A stretch of 64,000 nucleotides of DNA from Geodermatophilus sabuli (GTDB lineage: Bacteria > Actinomycetota > Actinomycetes > Mycobacteriales > Geodermatophilaceae), in assembly GCF_010686765.1 (NCBI RefSeq), contig NZ_JAAGWF010000012.1, forward strand, positions 186,001-250,000, in the 5' to 3' direction. The notes beneath the pieces are model-generated. The model ran no database searches and had not been told where the DNA came from. It worked only from the letters and a program-made list of their open reading frames with translations. Both the position numbers and the translations under genes were made by a program. Numbering within the stretch: position 1 is the stretch's first letter; the number at the start of each line of letters is the position of its first letter. Below, one piece after another: positions 11,191-21,777 of the stretch.

Positions 11191-13658
11191 CGGCCGGCGG
11201 CCCCGCCCTCCGCGGGGCCGTGGGCAGCAGCGCCGCGGCCATCGCCCTCCACGGGGGGCCCGTCGCCCGTTCCTCGTCCGCCGGGCACCCGGCCGCGCAC
11301 GACCGCGAGCGCGAGCGGCCAGTCCGGATCGGTCCAGTAGCCGCCGTGCCCACCGATCCGGGTGACCGCTCGCGTCTGCAGCCCGAGGTCACCGGGCACC
11401 GGATCGAGCAGCCGCCACTCGTCCCCGCACACCCGCCGGCCGGTGCACGGGTCCAGCCAGTCCGGCCGGAGCGCCGACGGGTCGTCGATCCGCCGGGAGA
11501 GCAGTCGCCCGCCCTCCCGCGTGTGGTCCCAGCTCGTGACCGGGCCGGCCACCGGATCGGTGTCGCGGTACAGGCTCACCCAGCGGAAGGCCCCGGCCAT
11601 GTCCCGCAGCAGCTCGACGGGCACGTAGTGGGGGAACCCGCGGGCGAACTGCTGGCGCAGCTGCGAGCCGAACGTCACCCAGCGGACCCGGTCCCGCACC
11701 TGCTCGGGCAGCCAGAGCAGGGCGACCAGCGAGATCAGGCTGCCCTGGCTGTGCGCCGCGACGACCACCTCCGGCGCGGGAGCGGGGTTGACCGCGCCTG
11801 CCTGCGCCCCGCCGTCCGGGTCGGCGTCCTGCAGCGGGTCGGGCACGCCCAGGTGCCAGCAGATCCGCCGGACCAGCGCCGGCACCACCTCCGACGCGTA
11901 GGGCGGCGGGACGAAGGGGTGCACCGAGCGGGGCCAGAACGCGACGACGTCCCAGACCACGTTCAGGCCGCGGCGGGCGCCCTCCGACCGCAGCGCGCCG
12001 CGCGCCAGGAGCACCGTGCCCAGCCCGATGGCCAGCAGGGTCAGCTGGCCCAGACCGATCACCACGTCGTCCCCGGTGATCGCGCCGCCCGGCGGTGAGG
12101 CCACCCCGGTGAGCACGCTGACCGGGAAGGCCGGCTCCTCCCCCGCACCCCGGCCGGCCCACGACGCCGCGCCGATCGCCACGGCCAGCACCAGCCCCAG
12201 CACCGTCCAGGACGCGAGCGCGAGCGGGACGGCGTTCTTCAGCCGGGCCAGCTGCATCGCCCGGCCGACCCGCCACACCCAGGCCGCCGGCAGCCGGGGA
12301 CCGGGCAGGTCCCCGAACGTCATGGCGGCCGCCGCCCGGGCGCGGAAGGACTCGCGGCGCCGGCGGAGCAGGGCCCACGTGACCACACCCGCCGCGGCGA
12401 AGACGACCGCGGTCACGCCCCAGGCGTAGGAGAAGCGCTGGAGCAGCGCCGGCACCGCGACGTCCGTGCCGCCCAGCCGGTCGAGCAGCCACGCCGCCCC
12501 CAGGGTCAGCCCGGCGGTGGACCCCACCCCGAGGTAGCAGCCGATCGCGGTGGCCAACGCCGCGGACATGCCGCGAGCGAACCGGCGGAAGGGTGCCGGC
12601 ACCGCGCGGTCGGCGGCGGCGGTGGCGGCCGCGAGGAGGGCCACACCCACCACCAGCAGGGTCACCGCCGCGGTGCCGGCGAGGGTGAGGACGGCGACCG
12701 CGGTCTCCATCCCGGGCAGCCGGCCGGCGCCGTCCACGTCGGTGCTGAGCACGGCGACGATCGCCGACACCAGCGCGGCGACGGCGAGGAGCCGCACCAC
12801 GTGCGCCGCGACCAGCGTCCACCGCAGCGCCGCGGACCGGTCCCGGCCCGTCACCGTCGTCCGCCGCTCGGGGTCGCCGCTGGCCGCGACGACCAGCGCC
12901 ACCAGCGCCAGCAGCACCGCGGGGCACCAGCGCCACCACAGCGCCCAGGCGACGCCGGCGTCGGCCGCCACCGACAGCCCCAGCCAGGCGACCACGAGCA
13001 GGCCGGCCGAGCGGTGCAGCCGGCGCAGCGCGGGGCTGTCGGGGTCGCCGTCGAAGAAGGCCGCGTCCCCGAGGCCGGGCAGTCCGGCCGCACCGTGGCC
13101 GAGGTCGCGCGGCCCGGCGGAGGCGAACCGGTAGCGCCGCCCGGTGTCGACCTGGCCGAGGCGGGACAGCCCGACGACCAGCAGGGCGGCGACCAGCAGG
13201 GCGGCGGCCAGGACGAGTCGGTCGGCCACCGGCAGGCCGCGGCGGGCCAGCCACTGCCAGCCGGCCAGGTCGACGACCACCAGGCAGGCGGCGAGCGCGA
13301 ACAGCCCGGTGAGCACCAGGGCGACGGTGCGCAGCAGCGCCCCGCACAGCGCGTGCAGGCGGCGGGTGGGGCGGGAGCCCGGCGGCGGCAGCATGAACTG
13401 GGCGGCGTTGACGATCCCGAACGGGATCAGCAGCAGCCACAGGCCCTGCGACCACGACCCGGACGTCCAGCGGCCCCAGTGGAACGCCTCGAGCACGTGG
13501 CCGTCGGCGGCACGCACCTCCCGCCCCTGCGCGTCGGTCGGCCGGAAGCAGCGACTGCGGTGGTCGCCGGCCACCTGGGCGGTGTGCGCGCTGCCCAGCA
13601 TGTAGCCCGGCGGCGTGCCGCTCACGCCGTGCACCCGCAGCTCCACCCAGCCGGCCAT
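11157..13658 (-). CDS. Large multi-pass membrane protein with lipase-like C-terminal domain
   Basis: 833 residues; I do not recognise a named family. The N-terminus [21 protein letters not shown] looks like a small alpha/beta-hydrolase strand (HGVSGT). Many hydrophobic helices span about residues 75-560. The C-terminal third is soluble-looking and contains [20 protein letters not shown] near residue 635, a GxSxG-like nucleophile elbow (H-S-Q-G-S), followed by [19 protein letters not shown], which resembles lipase-class sequence. A serine hydrolase bound to a membrane module is an inference. The gene lies convergent to the Rpf gene and divergent from treZ. Composition matches the neighbours. 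The start is the ATG at 13658; no clear alternative. Confidence 0.85.
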   Translation of the reverse strand: MAGWVELRVHGVSGTPPGYMLGSAHTAQVAGDHRSRCFRPTDAQGREVRAADGHVLEAFHWGRWTSGSWSQGLWLLLIPFGIVNAAQFMLPPPGSRPTRRLHALCGALLRTVALVLTGLFALAACLVVVDLAGWQWLARRGLPVADRLVLAAALLVAALLVVGLSRLGQVDTGRRYRFASAGPRDLGHGAAGLPGLGDAAFFDGDPDSPALRRLHRSAGLLVVAWLGLSVAADAGVAWALWWRWCPAVLLALVALVVAASGDPERRTTVTGRDRSAALRWTLVAAHVVRLLAVAALVSAIVAVLSTDVDGAGRLPGMETAVAVLTLAGTAAVTLLVVGVALLAAATAAADRAVPAPFRRFARGMSAALATAIGCYLGVGSTAGLTLGAAWLLDRLGGTDVAVPALLQRFSYAWGVTAVVFAAAGVVTWALLRRRRESFRARAAAAMTFGDLPGPRLPAAWVWRVGRAMQLARLKNAVPLALASWTVLGLVLAVAIGAASWAGRGAGEEPAFPVSVLTGVASPPGGAITGDDVVIGLGQLTLLAIGLGTVLLARGALRSEGARRGLNVVWDVVAFWPRSVHPFVPPPYASEVVPALVRRICWHLGVPDPLQDADPDGGAQAGAVNPAPAPEVVVAAHSQGSLISLVALLWLPEQVRDRVRWVTFGSQLRQQFARGFPHYVPVELLRDMAGAFRWVSLYRDTDPVAGPVTSWDHTREGGRLLSRRIDDPSALRPDWLDPCTGRRVCGDEWRLLDPVPGDLGLQTRAVTRIGGHGGYWTDPDWPLALAVVRGRVPGGRGTGDGPPVEGDGRGAAAHGPAEGGAAGRREPDDTRRGT

Positions 13659-13792
13659 GGGTCCTCCTCCCCCGGCCGGCTGCTGCCCACGTCACGGTTG
13701 GCCGACGGGTGTGCGGGCATGATCTGCCCCGTTCACCGGCCCTGACCAGACCCCGCTCCACCCCCCCCGAAGTCCCGCCTGGAGGCGCCAGC

Positions 13793-15547
<1,755 letters not shown>

Positions 15548-15548
15548 C

Positions 15549-16271
15549 GTGCGCCGGCTGCTGCCCGGGCCGGCCGGCGACCTGGACGACGCCGGCCTGG
15601 CGGAGGCCTACCGGCGGCCGCCGGGCCGGTCGCTGCGGGTGAACTTCGTCGCCTCGCTGGACGGCGCGATCACCGTCTCCGGGCGCAGTGCGGGCCTGGG
15701 CTCGCCGGGCGACAAGCGGGTGTTCCGGCTGCTGCGGGCCCTGTCGGACGTGGTGCTGGTCGGGCACGGGACGGCCGCGACGGAGGGCTACCGGCCGATC
15801 GCCGCGGACTCCTCGGTCGGGCGGCTGCGCGAGACGCTCGGCCGACCGGCCACGGCACCGCTGGCGGTCGCCTCCCGGCGGGCCTCCCTCGCACCCGGCG
15901 ACCGGCTGGCGGCCGCACCGACCGTCCTGGTCACCTGCGCGGCCGCCGACCCCCGGCGCCGGGCCGCGCTGGCCGACGCCGGTGTCACCGTGCTGGTCTG
16001 CGGGGAGGACGACGTCGACCTGCCGCTGGCGCTCGACGAGCTGGCCGCCCTGGGCCACGAGCAGGTGCTGTGCGAGGGCGGGCCGCAGCTGTTCCGCGCC
16101 GCGCTGGAGGCCGGCGTCGTCGACGAGCTCGACCTGACGATCGCCCCGGCACTGGTCGGCGCTGACCAGCCGCACCTGCTCGACGGGCCGCTGGCCGACC
16201 TGGCCACGACGCGGCTGGAGCAGCTGCTCGAGGAGGACGGCGTCCTGTTCACCCGGTACGCGGTCGGCTAG
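15549..16271 (+). CDS. Pyrimidine-reductase-like protein (RibD C-terminal/dihydrofolate reductase fold)
   Basis: 240 residues, starting at a GTG one base after the treZ stop, so co-transcribed with it. The fold markers are VNFVASLDGAITVSGRSAGLGSPGDKRVFRLLRALSDVVLVG near residues 30-75 and LCEGGPQLFRAALEAGVVDELDLTIAPALVG near 175-205. These match the NADPH-dependent reductase domain of RibD (5-amino-6-ribosylamino-uracil reductase) and are annotated in actinobacteria as pyrimidine reductase family. There is no deaminase domain and no rib cluster here, so a true riboflavin role is unproven. The stop overlaps the convergent GYD gene by four bases. Confidence 0.85.
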   Translation: MRRLLPGPAGDLDDAGLAEAYRRPPGRSLRVNFVASLDGAITVSGRSAGLGSPGDKRVFRLLRALSDVVLVGHGTAATEGYRPIAADSSVGRLRETLGRPATAPLAVASRRASLAPGDRLAAAPTVLVTCAAADPRRRAALADAGVTVLVCGEDDVDLPLALDELAALGHEQVLCEGGPQLFRAALEAGVVDELDLTIAPALVGADQPHLLDGPLADLATTRLEQLLEEDGVLFTRYAVG

Positions 16272-16606
16272 GTGCGCTGCTGGGCCGCCGGCGGCTGGTA
16301 GGCGATCCGGCCCGCCCCGCGCAGGGCGTCGATCGTCTCCTCCACGGTCAGCAGCACCGTCGTCTCCAGCGACGTGACCGCGCCACCGCCGCCGATGGCC
16401 AGCACGACCGAGGCCATCGACACGTTGCCGGGTGCCTCCCACAGGGTGACGCCGTCGTGCGCGCCGAAGGCGTACCAGAACCCGTGGAGGGTGCCGCCGA
16501 CCGACTCGACGTAGGCCCGGGCGGCCTCCCGCCGGTCCTCCGGGTGCTCGATCAGCCGCTTCCAGGTCGCCGGGGTGTAGCTGAACCTCGTCAGGTACAT
16601 GGGCAT
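16268..16606 (-). CDS. GYD-domain-like small protein
   Basis: 112 residues. The sequence MPMYLTRFSYTPATWKRLIEHPEDRREAARAYVESVGG, with FWYAFGAHDGVTLWEAPG and an Ala/Gly-rich segment, matches the GYD family, a ferredoxin-like fold of unknown function. AGGAGG lies upstream of the ATG. The 3' end overlaps the stop of the reductase gene, tail to tail, leaving no room for a separate terminator. Confidence 0.8.
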   Translation of the reverse strand: MPMYLTRFSYTPATWKRLIEHPEDRREAARAYVESVGGTLHGFWYAFGAHDGVTLWEAPGNVSMASVVLAIGGGGAVTSLETTVLLTVEETIDALRGAGRIAYQPPAAQQRT

Positions 16607-16738
16607 CGTGGAGCCTCCTGGTCATCCCCCGCGGACCGACGCTAGGGACAGCGGCTCCGGCCGTCGAGGTCCTCGCGCGCGGCTGACCGGACGGCTCTCC
16701 GGTCAGGTGCTCCGATCCAGGCCCAGCTCTCCGCCGGG

Positions 16739-17401
16739 CTACCGGAGGACCGCCACCCGGCCGCGGGCGGTGCCGCCGTCCGGCCGCACCCACCCGATCT
16801 CGACGCAGCCGTCGGCCGGATCGTGCTCCGCCCCCGGGACGGGCCGGCGGAGGAGGTCCAGGAACCGGGGCCGGTCGGCCGGGGCGCCGTCCGCCGGCTC
16901 GACGGCGATGGTGGTGCGCCCGTCCGCCGTGTGCTCCACGCGGAGCGGGCTCCCGCCGACGAGCCGTTCCGAGGCGGCGGAGTGCCGGCCGACGGACGGG
17001 TCGGGGGTGTCGCTCTCGTCCTGGTGCTGGGCCTCGGCCCGGCCCCCGATGAGGGCGAGCAGCTGCGCCACGGCCACCGGGTCGTGTGCGGCGTCGTAGA
17101 TCCACCGGGTGCCCAGCACGCCGTGCTCGGAGGTGCCGACGAGCCCGTCCGCCGCCCCGGCCGCGGGCGCACCCCGGTAGGCAAGGGGGACGAAGTACGT
17201 CGTCGCCCCGCCGTCCGTGCCGTCGGAGACGACGATGCACTCGATCCCGACCTCGCCGGCGGGGTCGTCGAGGCGGAACCCGCCGACCCGCGTCAGTGCC
17301 GGGAGCCGGCCCGTGCCGCGGTACCAGGGCTGCCGCGGCAGCCAGCCGGCCAGCAGTTCGAGCTTGGTGGGCGTCATCGTCGTGCGGTGGATGGTGGCCA
17401 T
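16739..17401 (-). CDS. Maltokinase N-terminal cap-like protein (CG0192 type)
   Basis: 220 residues from the ATG at 17401 (MATIHRTTMTPTKLELLAGWLPRQPWYRG), which matches where relatives begin; five upstream codons to an ATG at 17416 have no homology. TPTKLELLAGWLPRQPWY is the signature of the N-terminal cap of actinobacterial maltokinases. Here the cap occurs without the kinase catalytic domain. A conserved middle (GIECIVVSDG to YFVPLAYRG) and C-terminus (GCVEIGWVRPDGG) are visible. The position near glgX/treY/treZ suggests a role in maltose or trehalose phosphorylation pathways, possibly as a partner subunit; this is inference. Confidence 0.75.
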   Translation of the reverse strand: MATIHRTTMTPTKLELLAGWLPRQPWYRGTGRLPALTRVGGFRLDDPAGEVGIECIVVSDGTDGGATTYFVPLAYRGAPAAGAADGLVGTSEHGVLGTRWIYDAAHDPVAVAQLLALIGGRAEAQHQDESDTPDPSVGRHSAASERLVGGSPLRVEHTADGRTTIAVEPADGAPADRPRFLDLLRRPVPGAEHDPADGCVEIGWVRPDGGTARGRVAVLR

Positions 17402-17478
17402 CCCCCACCGTGGCATGCCGGCGCCGTCCGTGATCGCCCCGCGCCCGGACGTCGTCCCCGGCTGCTTGACTGACCGGC

Positions 17479-18561
17479 ATGGACCTGCCCGTTCTCCCGC
17501 CGGTCAAGCCGATGCTGGCCAAGGCGGCGACCAAGGTGCCCACCGCCGACGGCATGTACTACGAGCCGAAGTGGGACGGCTTCCGCTGCATCGTCTTCCG
17601 GGACGGCGACGAGGTGGAGCTGGGCAGCCGCAACGAGCGGCCACTGACGCGCTACTTCCCCGAGGTCGTCGAGGCGGTCAAGGCCGCGCTGCCGGGACGC
17701 TGCGTCGTGGACGGCGAGATCGTCGTCCCCCGCGGGGACCGGCTGCACTTCGAGGCCCTGCTGCAGCGCATCCACCCGGCGCAGTCGCGGGTCACGCTGC
17801 TGGCCGAGCAGACGCCCGCGTCGTTCGTCGCCTTCGACCTGCTGGCGATCGGCGACGAGTCGTTGATGGAGACGCCGTTCGCGCAGCGCCAGGCGCGGCT
17901 GCGCGAGGTGCTCGGCGGCGGCACCGAGTCGGTGCACGTCACCGCCATCACCCAGGACGCCGGAACCGCTCAGCGATGGTTCCAGGAGTTCGAGGGCGCG
18001 GGTCTGGACGGCGTCGTCGCCAAGGCCGCCGACCTGCCCTACGGGCCCGACCAGCGGCTGATGACCAAGGTGAAGCACGTCCGCACCGCCGACTGCGTGG
18101 TCGCCGGCTTCCGCTGGCACAAGAGCGGGCCGGTGGTCGGCTCGCTGCTCCTCGGCCTGTACGACGACGCGGGCGACCTCCAGCACATCGGCGTCGCGGC
18201 GTCCTTCCCGATGTCCCGGCGGGCCGAGCTGGTCGAGGAGCTCGACCCCTACCGCGCCGAGGCGCTGGACGGGCACCCGTGGCAGGACTGGGCGAACGCC
18301 CAGACGACGAACGGGGCCGACGGCGAGGAGCACCGGATGCCCGGCGCGCAGAGCCGGTGGAACGCCGGCAAGGACCTGTCCTGGGTGCCACTGCGGCCAG
18401 AGCTGGTGGTGGAGATCAAGTACGACCAGCTGGAGGGGCGCCGGCTGCGGCACACCGGGCACTTCCTGAACTGGCGTCCGGACCGGGACCCGCGCAGCTG
18501 CACCTACGACCAGCTGGAGGTGCCGGTGCGCTACGACCTGGCCGAGGTCTTCGCCGGCTGA
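17479..18561 (+). CDS. ligC: ATP-dependent DNA ligase, LigC type
   Basis: 360 residues. ATP-dependent ligases of this small size act in backup repair and can work with Ku and LigD-type polymerases in end joining. Nucleotidyl-transferase motifs: motif I YEPKWDGFR with the AMP-accepting Lys at 31, motif III CVVDGEIVV near 76, motif IV LDGVVAK near 178, motif V LMTKVKH near 197. The oligonucleotide-binding domain occupies about 205-355 (DCVVAGFRWHKSG to LRHTGHFLNW). The stop lies inside the first copy of an 84-bp tandem repeat. A lipoprotein gene separates it from a LigD-type polymerase gene on the same strand. Confidence 0.95.
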   Translation: MDLPVLPPVKPMLAKAATKVPTADGMYYEPKWDGFRCIVFRDGDEVELGSRNERPLTRYFPEVVEAVKAALPGRCVVDGEIVVPRGDRLHFEALLQRIHPAQSRVTLLAEQTPASFVAFDLLAIGDESLMETPFAQRQARLREVLGGGTESVHVTAITQDAGTAQRWFQEFEGAGLDGVVAKAADLPYGPDQRLMTKVKHVRTADCVVAGFRWHKSGPVVGSLLLGLYDDAGDLQHIGVAASFPMSRRAELVEELDPYRAEALDGHPWQDWANAQTTNGADGEEHRMPGAQSRWNAGKDLSWVPLRPELVVEIKYDQLEGRRLRHTGHFLNWRPDRDPRSCTYDQLEVPVRYDLAEVFAG

Positions 18562-18730
18562 CAGCCGCGGGAGCATCGCAGCGAGCGCCAGCGAGCGAGG
18601 AGCGGACCGCGGCGCGGAAGCCGGCCGAGGGACACCGCCGGCTGACAGCCGCGGGAGCATCGCAGCGAGCGCCAGCGAGCGAGGAGCGGACCGCGGCGCG
18701 GAAGCCGGCCGAGGGACACCGCCGGCTGAC
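18553..18730. repeat. 84-bp direct tandem repeat, two full copies plus ten bases
   Basis: Units at 18553-18636 and 18637-18720 look identical, and the first ten bases (GCCGGCTGAC) recur at 18721-18730. The first unit begins inside the last codons of ligC and includes its stop. The unit contains short inner repeats based on CAGCGAGCG. Since 84 is a multiple of three, a frame other than that of ligC stays open through it with a 28-codon period, but nothing suggests it is translated. It resembles the GCGAGCG-rich gene-end repeats scattered in some actinobacterial genomes; that link is from memory. Confidence 0.95.
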
Positions 18731-18819
18731 GGTGAACTCGGCCACTGCACCGCGCTCGTGAGCGGGGAGCGTGGGCCGGCTGGCTGCACGGGGGCCGGAC
18801 GGCTCCTAGTCTCGTGATC

Positions 18820-20382
18820 ATGCGTCTGTCCTCCGCACTGGTAGCCGCGGCCGCCGGGCTGCTGCTGGCGGTGTCCGGCTGTACCTCGTCCTCCGACACC
18901 ACGGATGCGGGGTCCTCGTCGTCGGCGGCTGCCACCACACCCGCCGAACCGCAGGCGGCGGAGATCGAGTGGGAGGACTGCAACGACCGCATCCAGCCGC
19001 TGATCGCCGGCAGCCCCGGCAGCGAGCGGCCACTGGCGTTCGAGTGCGGCCGCACCGAGGTGCCCATCACCTACGAGGAGCCGGAGGGGGCCACCCTGCC
19101 GGTGTTCCTCATCCGCGCCCGGCTGACCGGCCAGGCCGACCCGATCGGGTCCCTGGTGGTCAACCCCGGCGGCCCGGGGGCGTCGGGCGCCGACGCGGCG
19201 ATCCGGCAGGCGCTGACACTGCCCGAGGACGTGCTGCGCCGCTTCGACGTCGTCGGGTTCGACCCGCGCGGGGTGGGGCTGTCGACGCCGGTCGAGTGCA
19301 TCCCCGACGAGCTCAAGGACCGGATGGTCGCCGCCGAGCCGCGGCCGACCACGGAGGCGGCGCTGGACGACGCGTTCGGGCTCGCCCAGGAAGCCGCGGA
19401 CGGCTGCGCCGAGGAGTACGGCGAGGCGCTGGGCACCTTCACCACGACCGCCACCGCGCGCGACATGGACCTGCTCCGCCAGGGCCTCGGCGACGAGCAG
19501 CTGACCTTCCTCGGCTACTCCTACGGCACCACGCTCGGGTCCACGTACGCCGAGCTGTTCCCCGACCGCGTCCGGGCGATGGTCCTCGACGCGGCGGTCG
19601 ACCCCGACACCGATCCGCGGGCCGACGCCGAGGCCGGTGCCGCCGCGTTCGAGGCCGGCTTCGACGCCTTCGCGGCCAACTGCACCCAGCTGATCGCCGG
19701 CTGCCCGATCGGCGGGGAGCCCCGCCGGTTCGTCGAGGACCTGCTGGCCCAGGCCGCCGCCGCCCCCATCGCCAGCGCCCGCGCCGGGGAGACCCGGCAG
19801 GCCACCCCGGGTGTCGTGATGGCGGCGGTCCAGGCCGCGCTGTACACGACCAGCGCCTGGCCGCAGCTGGCCCAGAGCCTGGCCGCGGCCCAGCAGGGGG
19901 ACGCGCAGGGACTGTTCTCGCTGGCCGACAACTTCTACGGCCGGCTCCAGGACGGCAGCTACTCGAACCTCATCGACGCCAACCGGGCGATCAACTGCGC
20001 CGACAGCGACCCCGAGCAGGACCTCGACGAGGCGGAGATCCGGGCGCTGGCGATCGACTGGGGCCAGCGGTACCCGCTGTTCGGCGCCGAGTCGGCGGCC
20101 TCCCTCTACACGTGCACCGTGTGGGAGGCCGAGCGCACGCCACTGCCCGACCGTGACGCGGCGGGCGCCGCGCCGATCCTGGTCGTCGGGAACTCCGGCG
20201 ACCCGGTCACCCCGCTGCCCGGCGCGGTCGACCTGGCCGAGGACCTGACCTCCGGTGTGCTGCTCACCTGGCAGGGGCAGGGGCACACCTCCTACCCCAA
20301 GACCGAGTGCGTCACGGCCGCGGTCAACGCGTACCTCATCGACCTCACCGTGCCCGCGGAGGGCACGACCTGTCCTCTGTGA
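18820..20382 (+). CDS. Secreted lipoprotein alpha/beta hydrolase, tripeptidyl-aminopeptidase-like
   Basis: 520 residues. The N-terminus MRLSSALVAAAAGLLLAVSGC is a lipoprotein signal with the lipid-accepting Cys at 21, followed by a Ser/Thr/Ala-rich linker. The fold is that of the SlpD/SlpE and TAP-like peptidases: oxyanion region VVNPGGPGASG near 108-118, VGFDPRGVGLSTP near 145, nucleophile elbow LGYSYGTTLG with Ser near 234, Asp in GNSGDPVTP near 460 and His in QGQGHTSY near 489. It should cleave N-terminal peptides outside the cell. I use the ATG at 18820; a GTG six bases earlier is possible. TAGTCT at 18808-18813 would make the transcript nearly leaderless. Confidence 0.92.
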   Translation: MRLSSALVAAAAGLLLAVSGCTSSSDTTDAGSSSSAAATTPAEPQAAEIEWEDCNDRIQPLIAGSPGSERPLAFECGRTEVPITYEEPEGATLPVFLIRARLTGQADPIGSLVVNPGGPGASGADAAIRQALTLPEDVLRRFDVVGFDPRGVGLSTPVECIPDELKDRMVAAEPRPTTEAALDDAFGLAQEAADGCAEEYGEALGTFTTTATARDMDLLRQGLGDEQLTFLGYSYGTTLGSTYAELFPDRVRAMVLDAAVDPDTDPRADAEAGAAAFEAGFDAFAANCTQLIAGCPIGGEPRRFVEDLLAQAAAAPIASARAGETRQATPGVVMAAVQAALYTTSAWPQLAQSLAAAQQGDAQGLFSLADNFYGRLQDGSYSNLIDANRAINCADSDPEQDLDEAEIRALAIDWGQRYPLFGAESAASLYTCTVWEAERTPLPDRDAAGAAPILVVGNSGDPVTPLPGAVDLAEDLTSGVLLTWQGQGHTSYPKTECVTAAVNAYLIDLTVPAEGTTCPL

Positions 20383-20433
20383 CGCGCCGGAGCCCTAGGG
20401 TGCGCGGGTGACGAGCCGCCGGTGGAGTCGATG

Positions 20434-21501
20434 ATGGCCGCGTCGAAGGACGCCGTCCTGTTGCAGGTGGACGGGCACGAGGTGCGGGTCTCCAGCCCCG
20501 AGAAGCCGTACTTCGCCGAGCGGGGCATCCGCAAGATCGACGTCGTCGAGTACTTCATCTCGGTCGGTGACGGCATCCTGAACGCGCTGCGGAACCGGCC
20601 GACGACGCTGGAGCGCTGGCCGGGCGGGGTGTTCGAGGGAGCCCGCCTCTCCACCCGGGTGGACAACACCGGCGACGCCTTCTACCAGAAGCGGGTGCCC
20701 AAGAACGCCCCGGACTGGGTGCCGACGGCGCACATCACCTTCCCCAGCGGCCGGACCGCCGACGAGATCGCGCCCGACTCGGTGGCCGTGGTCGCGTGGT
20801 GCGCCAACCTGGGCACGCTGACGTTCCACCCGTGGCCGGTGAGCAAGGGTGACGTCGAGCAGCCCGACCAGATCCGCATCGACCTGGACCCGCAGCCGGG
20901 CACCGACTTCTCCGACGCGGTCTGGGTGGCGCCGCACGTGCGCGAGCTGCTGGCGGAGTTCGGGATGCAGGGGTGGCCGAAGACCTCCGGTGGCCGGGGC
21001 GTGCACGTCTACGTGCCCATCCAGCCGCGCTGGACCTTTCCCGAGGTGCGCCGGTCGGTGATCGCCTTCGGCCGGGAGCTGGAGCGGCGCATCCCCGACC
21101 GCGTGACGATGAACTGGTGGAAAGAGGAGCGCGGCGAGAAGATCTTCATCGACTACAACCAGATGGCCCGGGACCGGACGATCGCCAGCGCCTACTCCAT
21201 CCGGCCCAAGCCGCACGCGCCGGTCAGCGCCCCGCTCGACTGGGACGAGCTGCCCGACGTCACCCCGTTCGATTTCGACGTGCTCACCATGCCTGCGCGG
21301 TTCGAGGAGGTGGGTGACAAGCACGCCGGGCTGGCCGACCACGCCTTCGGCATCGAACCGCTGATCGAGCTCGCCGAGAAGCAGGAGCGGGACCTCGGCC
21401 TGGGCGAGATGCCCTATCCCCCGGACTACCCGAAGATGCCGGGCGAGCCGATGCGGGTCCAGCCGAGCCGCGCCAGGCGGCCCGCCAGCGAAGACGGGTG
21501 A
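20434..21501 (+). CDS. Stand-alone LigD-type polymerase/primase domain protein
   Basis: 355 residues, only the polymerase (PrimPol) domain of LigD, without ligase or phosphoesterase domains. Such proteins fill gaps and extend ends in bacterial non-homologous end joining. Catalytic motif IRIDLDPQPG (Asp near 150 and 152), the SGGRGVHVYVPI motif near 190 and IFIDYNQMARDRTIASAYSIRPKPHAPVS near 238-265 are standard for PolDom. The ATG at 20434 has GGTGGAG six bases upstream; ATG 20431 and GTG 20422 are alternatives. No ku gene is in the window. With ligC 2 kb upstream it could form a repair module. Confidence 0.93.
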   Translation: MAASKDAVLLQVDGHEVRVSSPEKPYFAERGIRKIDVVEYFISVGDGILNALRNRPTTLERWPGGVFEGARLSTRVDNTGDAFYQKRVPKNAPDWVPTAHITFPSGRTADEIAPDSVAVVAWCANLGTLTFHPWPVSKGDVEQPDQIRIDLDPQPGTDFSDAVWVAPHVRELLAEFGMQGWPKTSGGRGVHVYVPIQPRWTFPEVRRSVIAFGRELERRIPDRVTMNWWKEERGEKIFIDYNQMARDRTIASAYSIRPKPHAPVSAPLDWDELPDVTPFDFDVLTMPARFEEVGDKHAGLADHAFGIEPLIELAEKQERDLGLGEMPYPPDYPKMPGEPMRVQPSRARRPASEDG

Positions 21502-21541
21502 TCGCGGCGCGTCGTCGGGCCTGGCCCAGCGCTCACCCGCC

Positions 21542-21772
21542 CGATCACCTGAAGGAGCGTCGATCCAACGGGAGGACCTGCTGGCGTCCGTCCGGCGGGA
21601 CCTGCGGGCCGCCGCCAAGGCACCGCGGACGATCGAGCTGTACGGCCAGTCCGTCGTCTGCTCCGGCCGCTGGCTGACTGCCGAGCCATCCGGCGTCCAG
21701 GACACCCTTGCCGGACACCGCCGATCAGAGGAATCGCCGCGGAGATGCGATCCGTGCCAGACGAAGAGGTGA
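21542..21772 (+). pseudogene. Tyrosine recombinase (integrase) N-terminal remnant
   Basis: The frame ending at 21772 reads EDLLASVRRDLRAAAKAP, then RTIELYGQSVVCSGRWL. This resembles the SAM-like core-binding domain of phage-type tyrosine recombinases. It stops after about 65 further codons, with no catalytic domain. No ATG or GTG starts the frame. A good GAAGGAG ribosome site (21551-21557) is followed five bases later by ATC (21563), where an ATG would be expected, so the start codon may have mutated. It is probably the scar of a lost integrated element. The call rests on about 35 recognisable residues. Confidence 0.55.
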
Positions 21773-21777
21773 GTGGG

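Noticed and set aside
18553-18730. Possible CRISPR array
   Set aside because: The 84-bp units are directly adjacent, without spacers, and only two exist.
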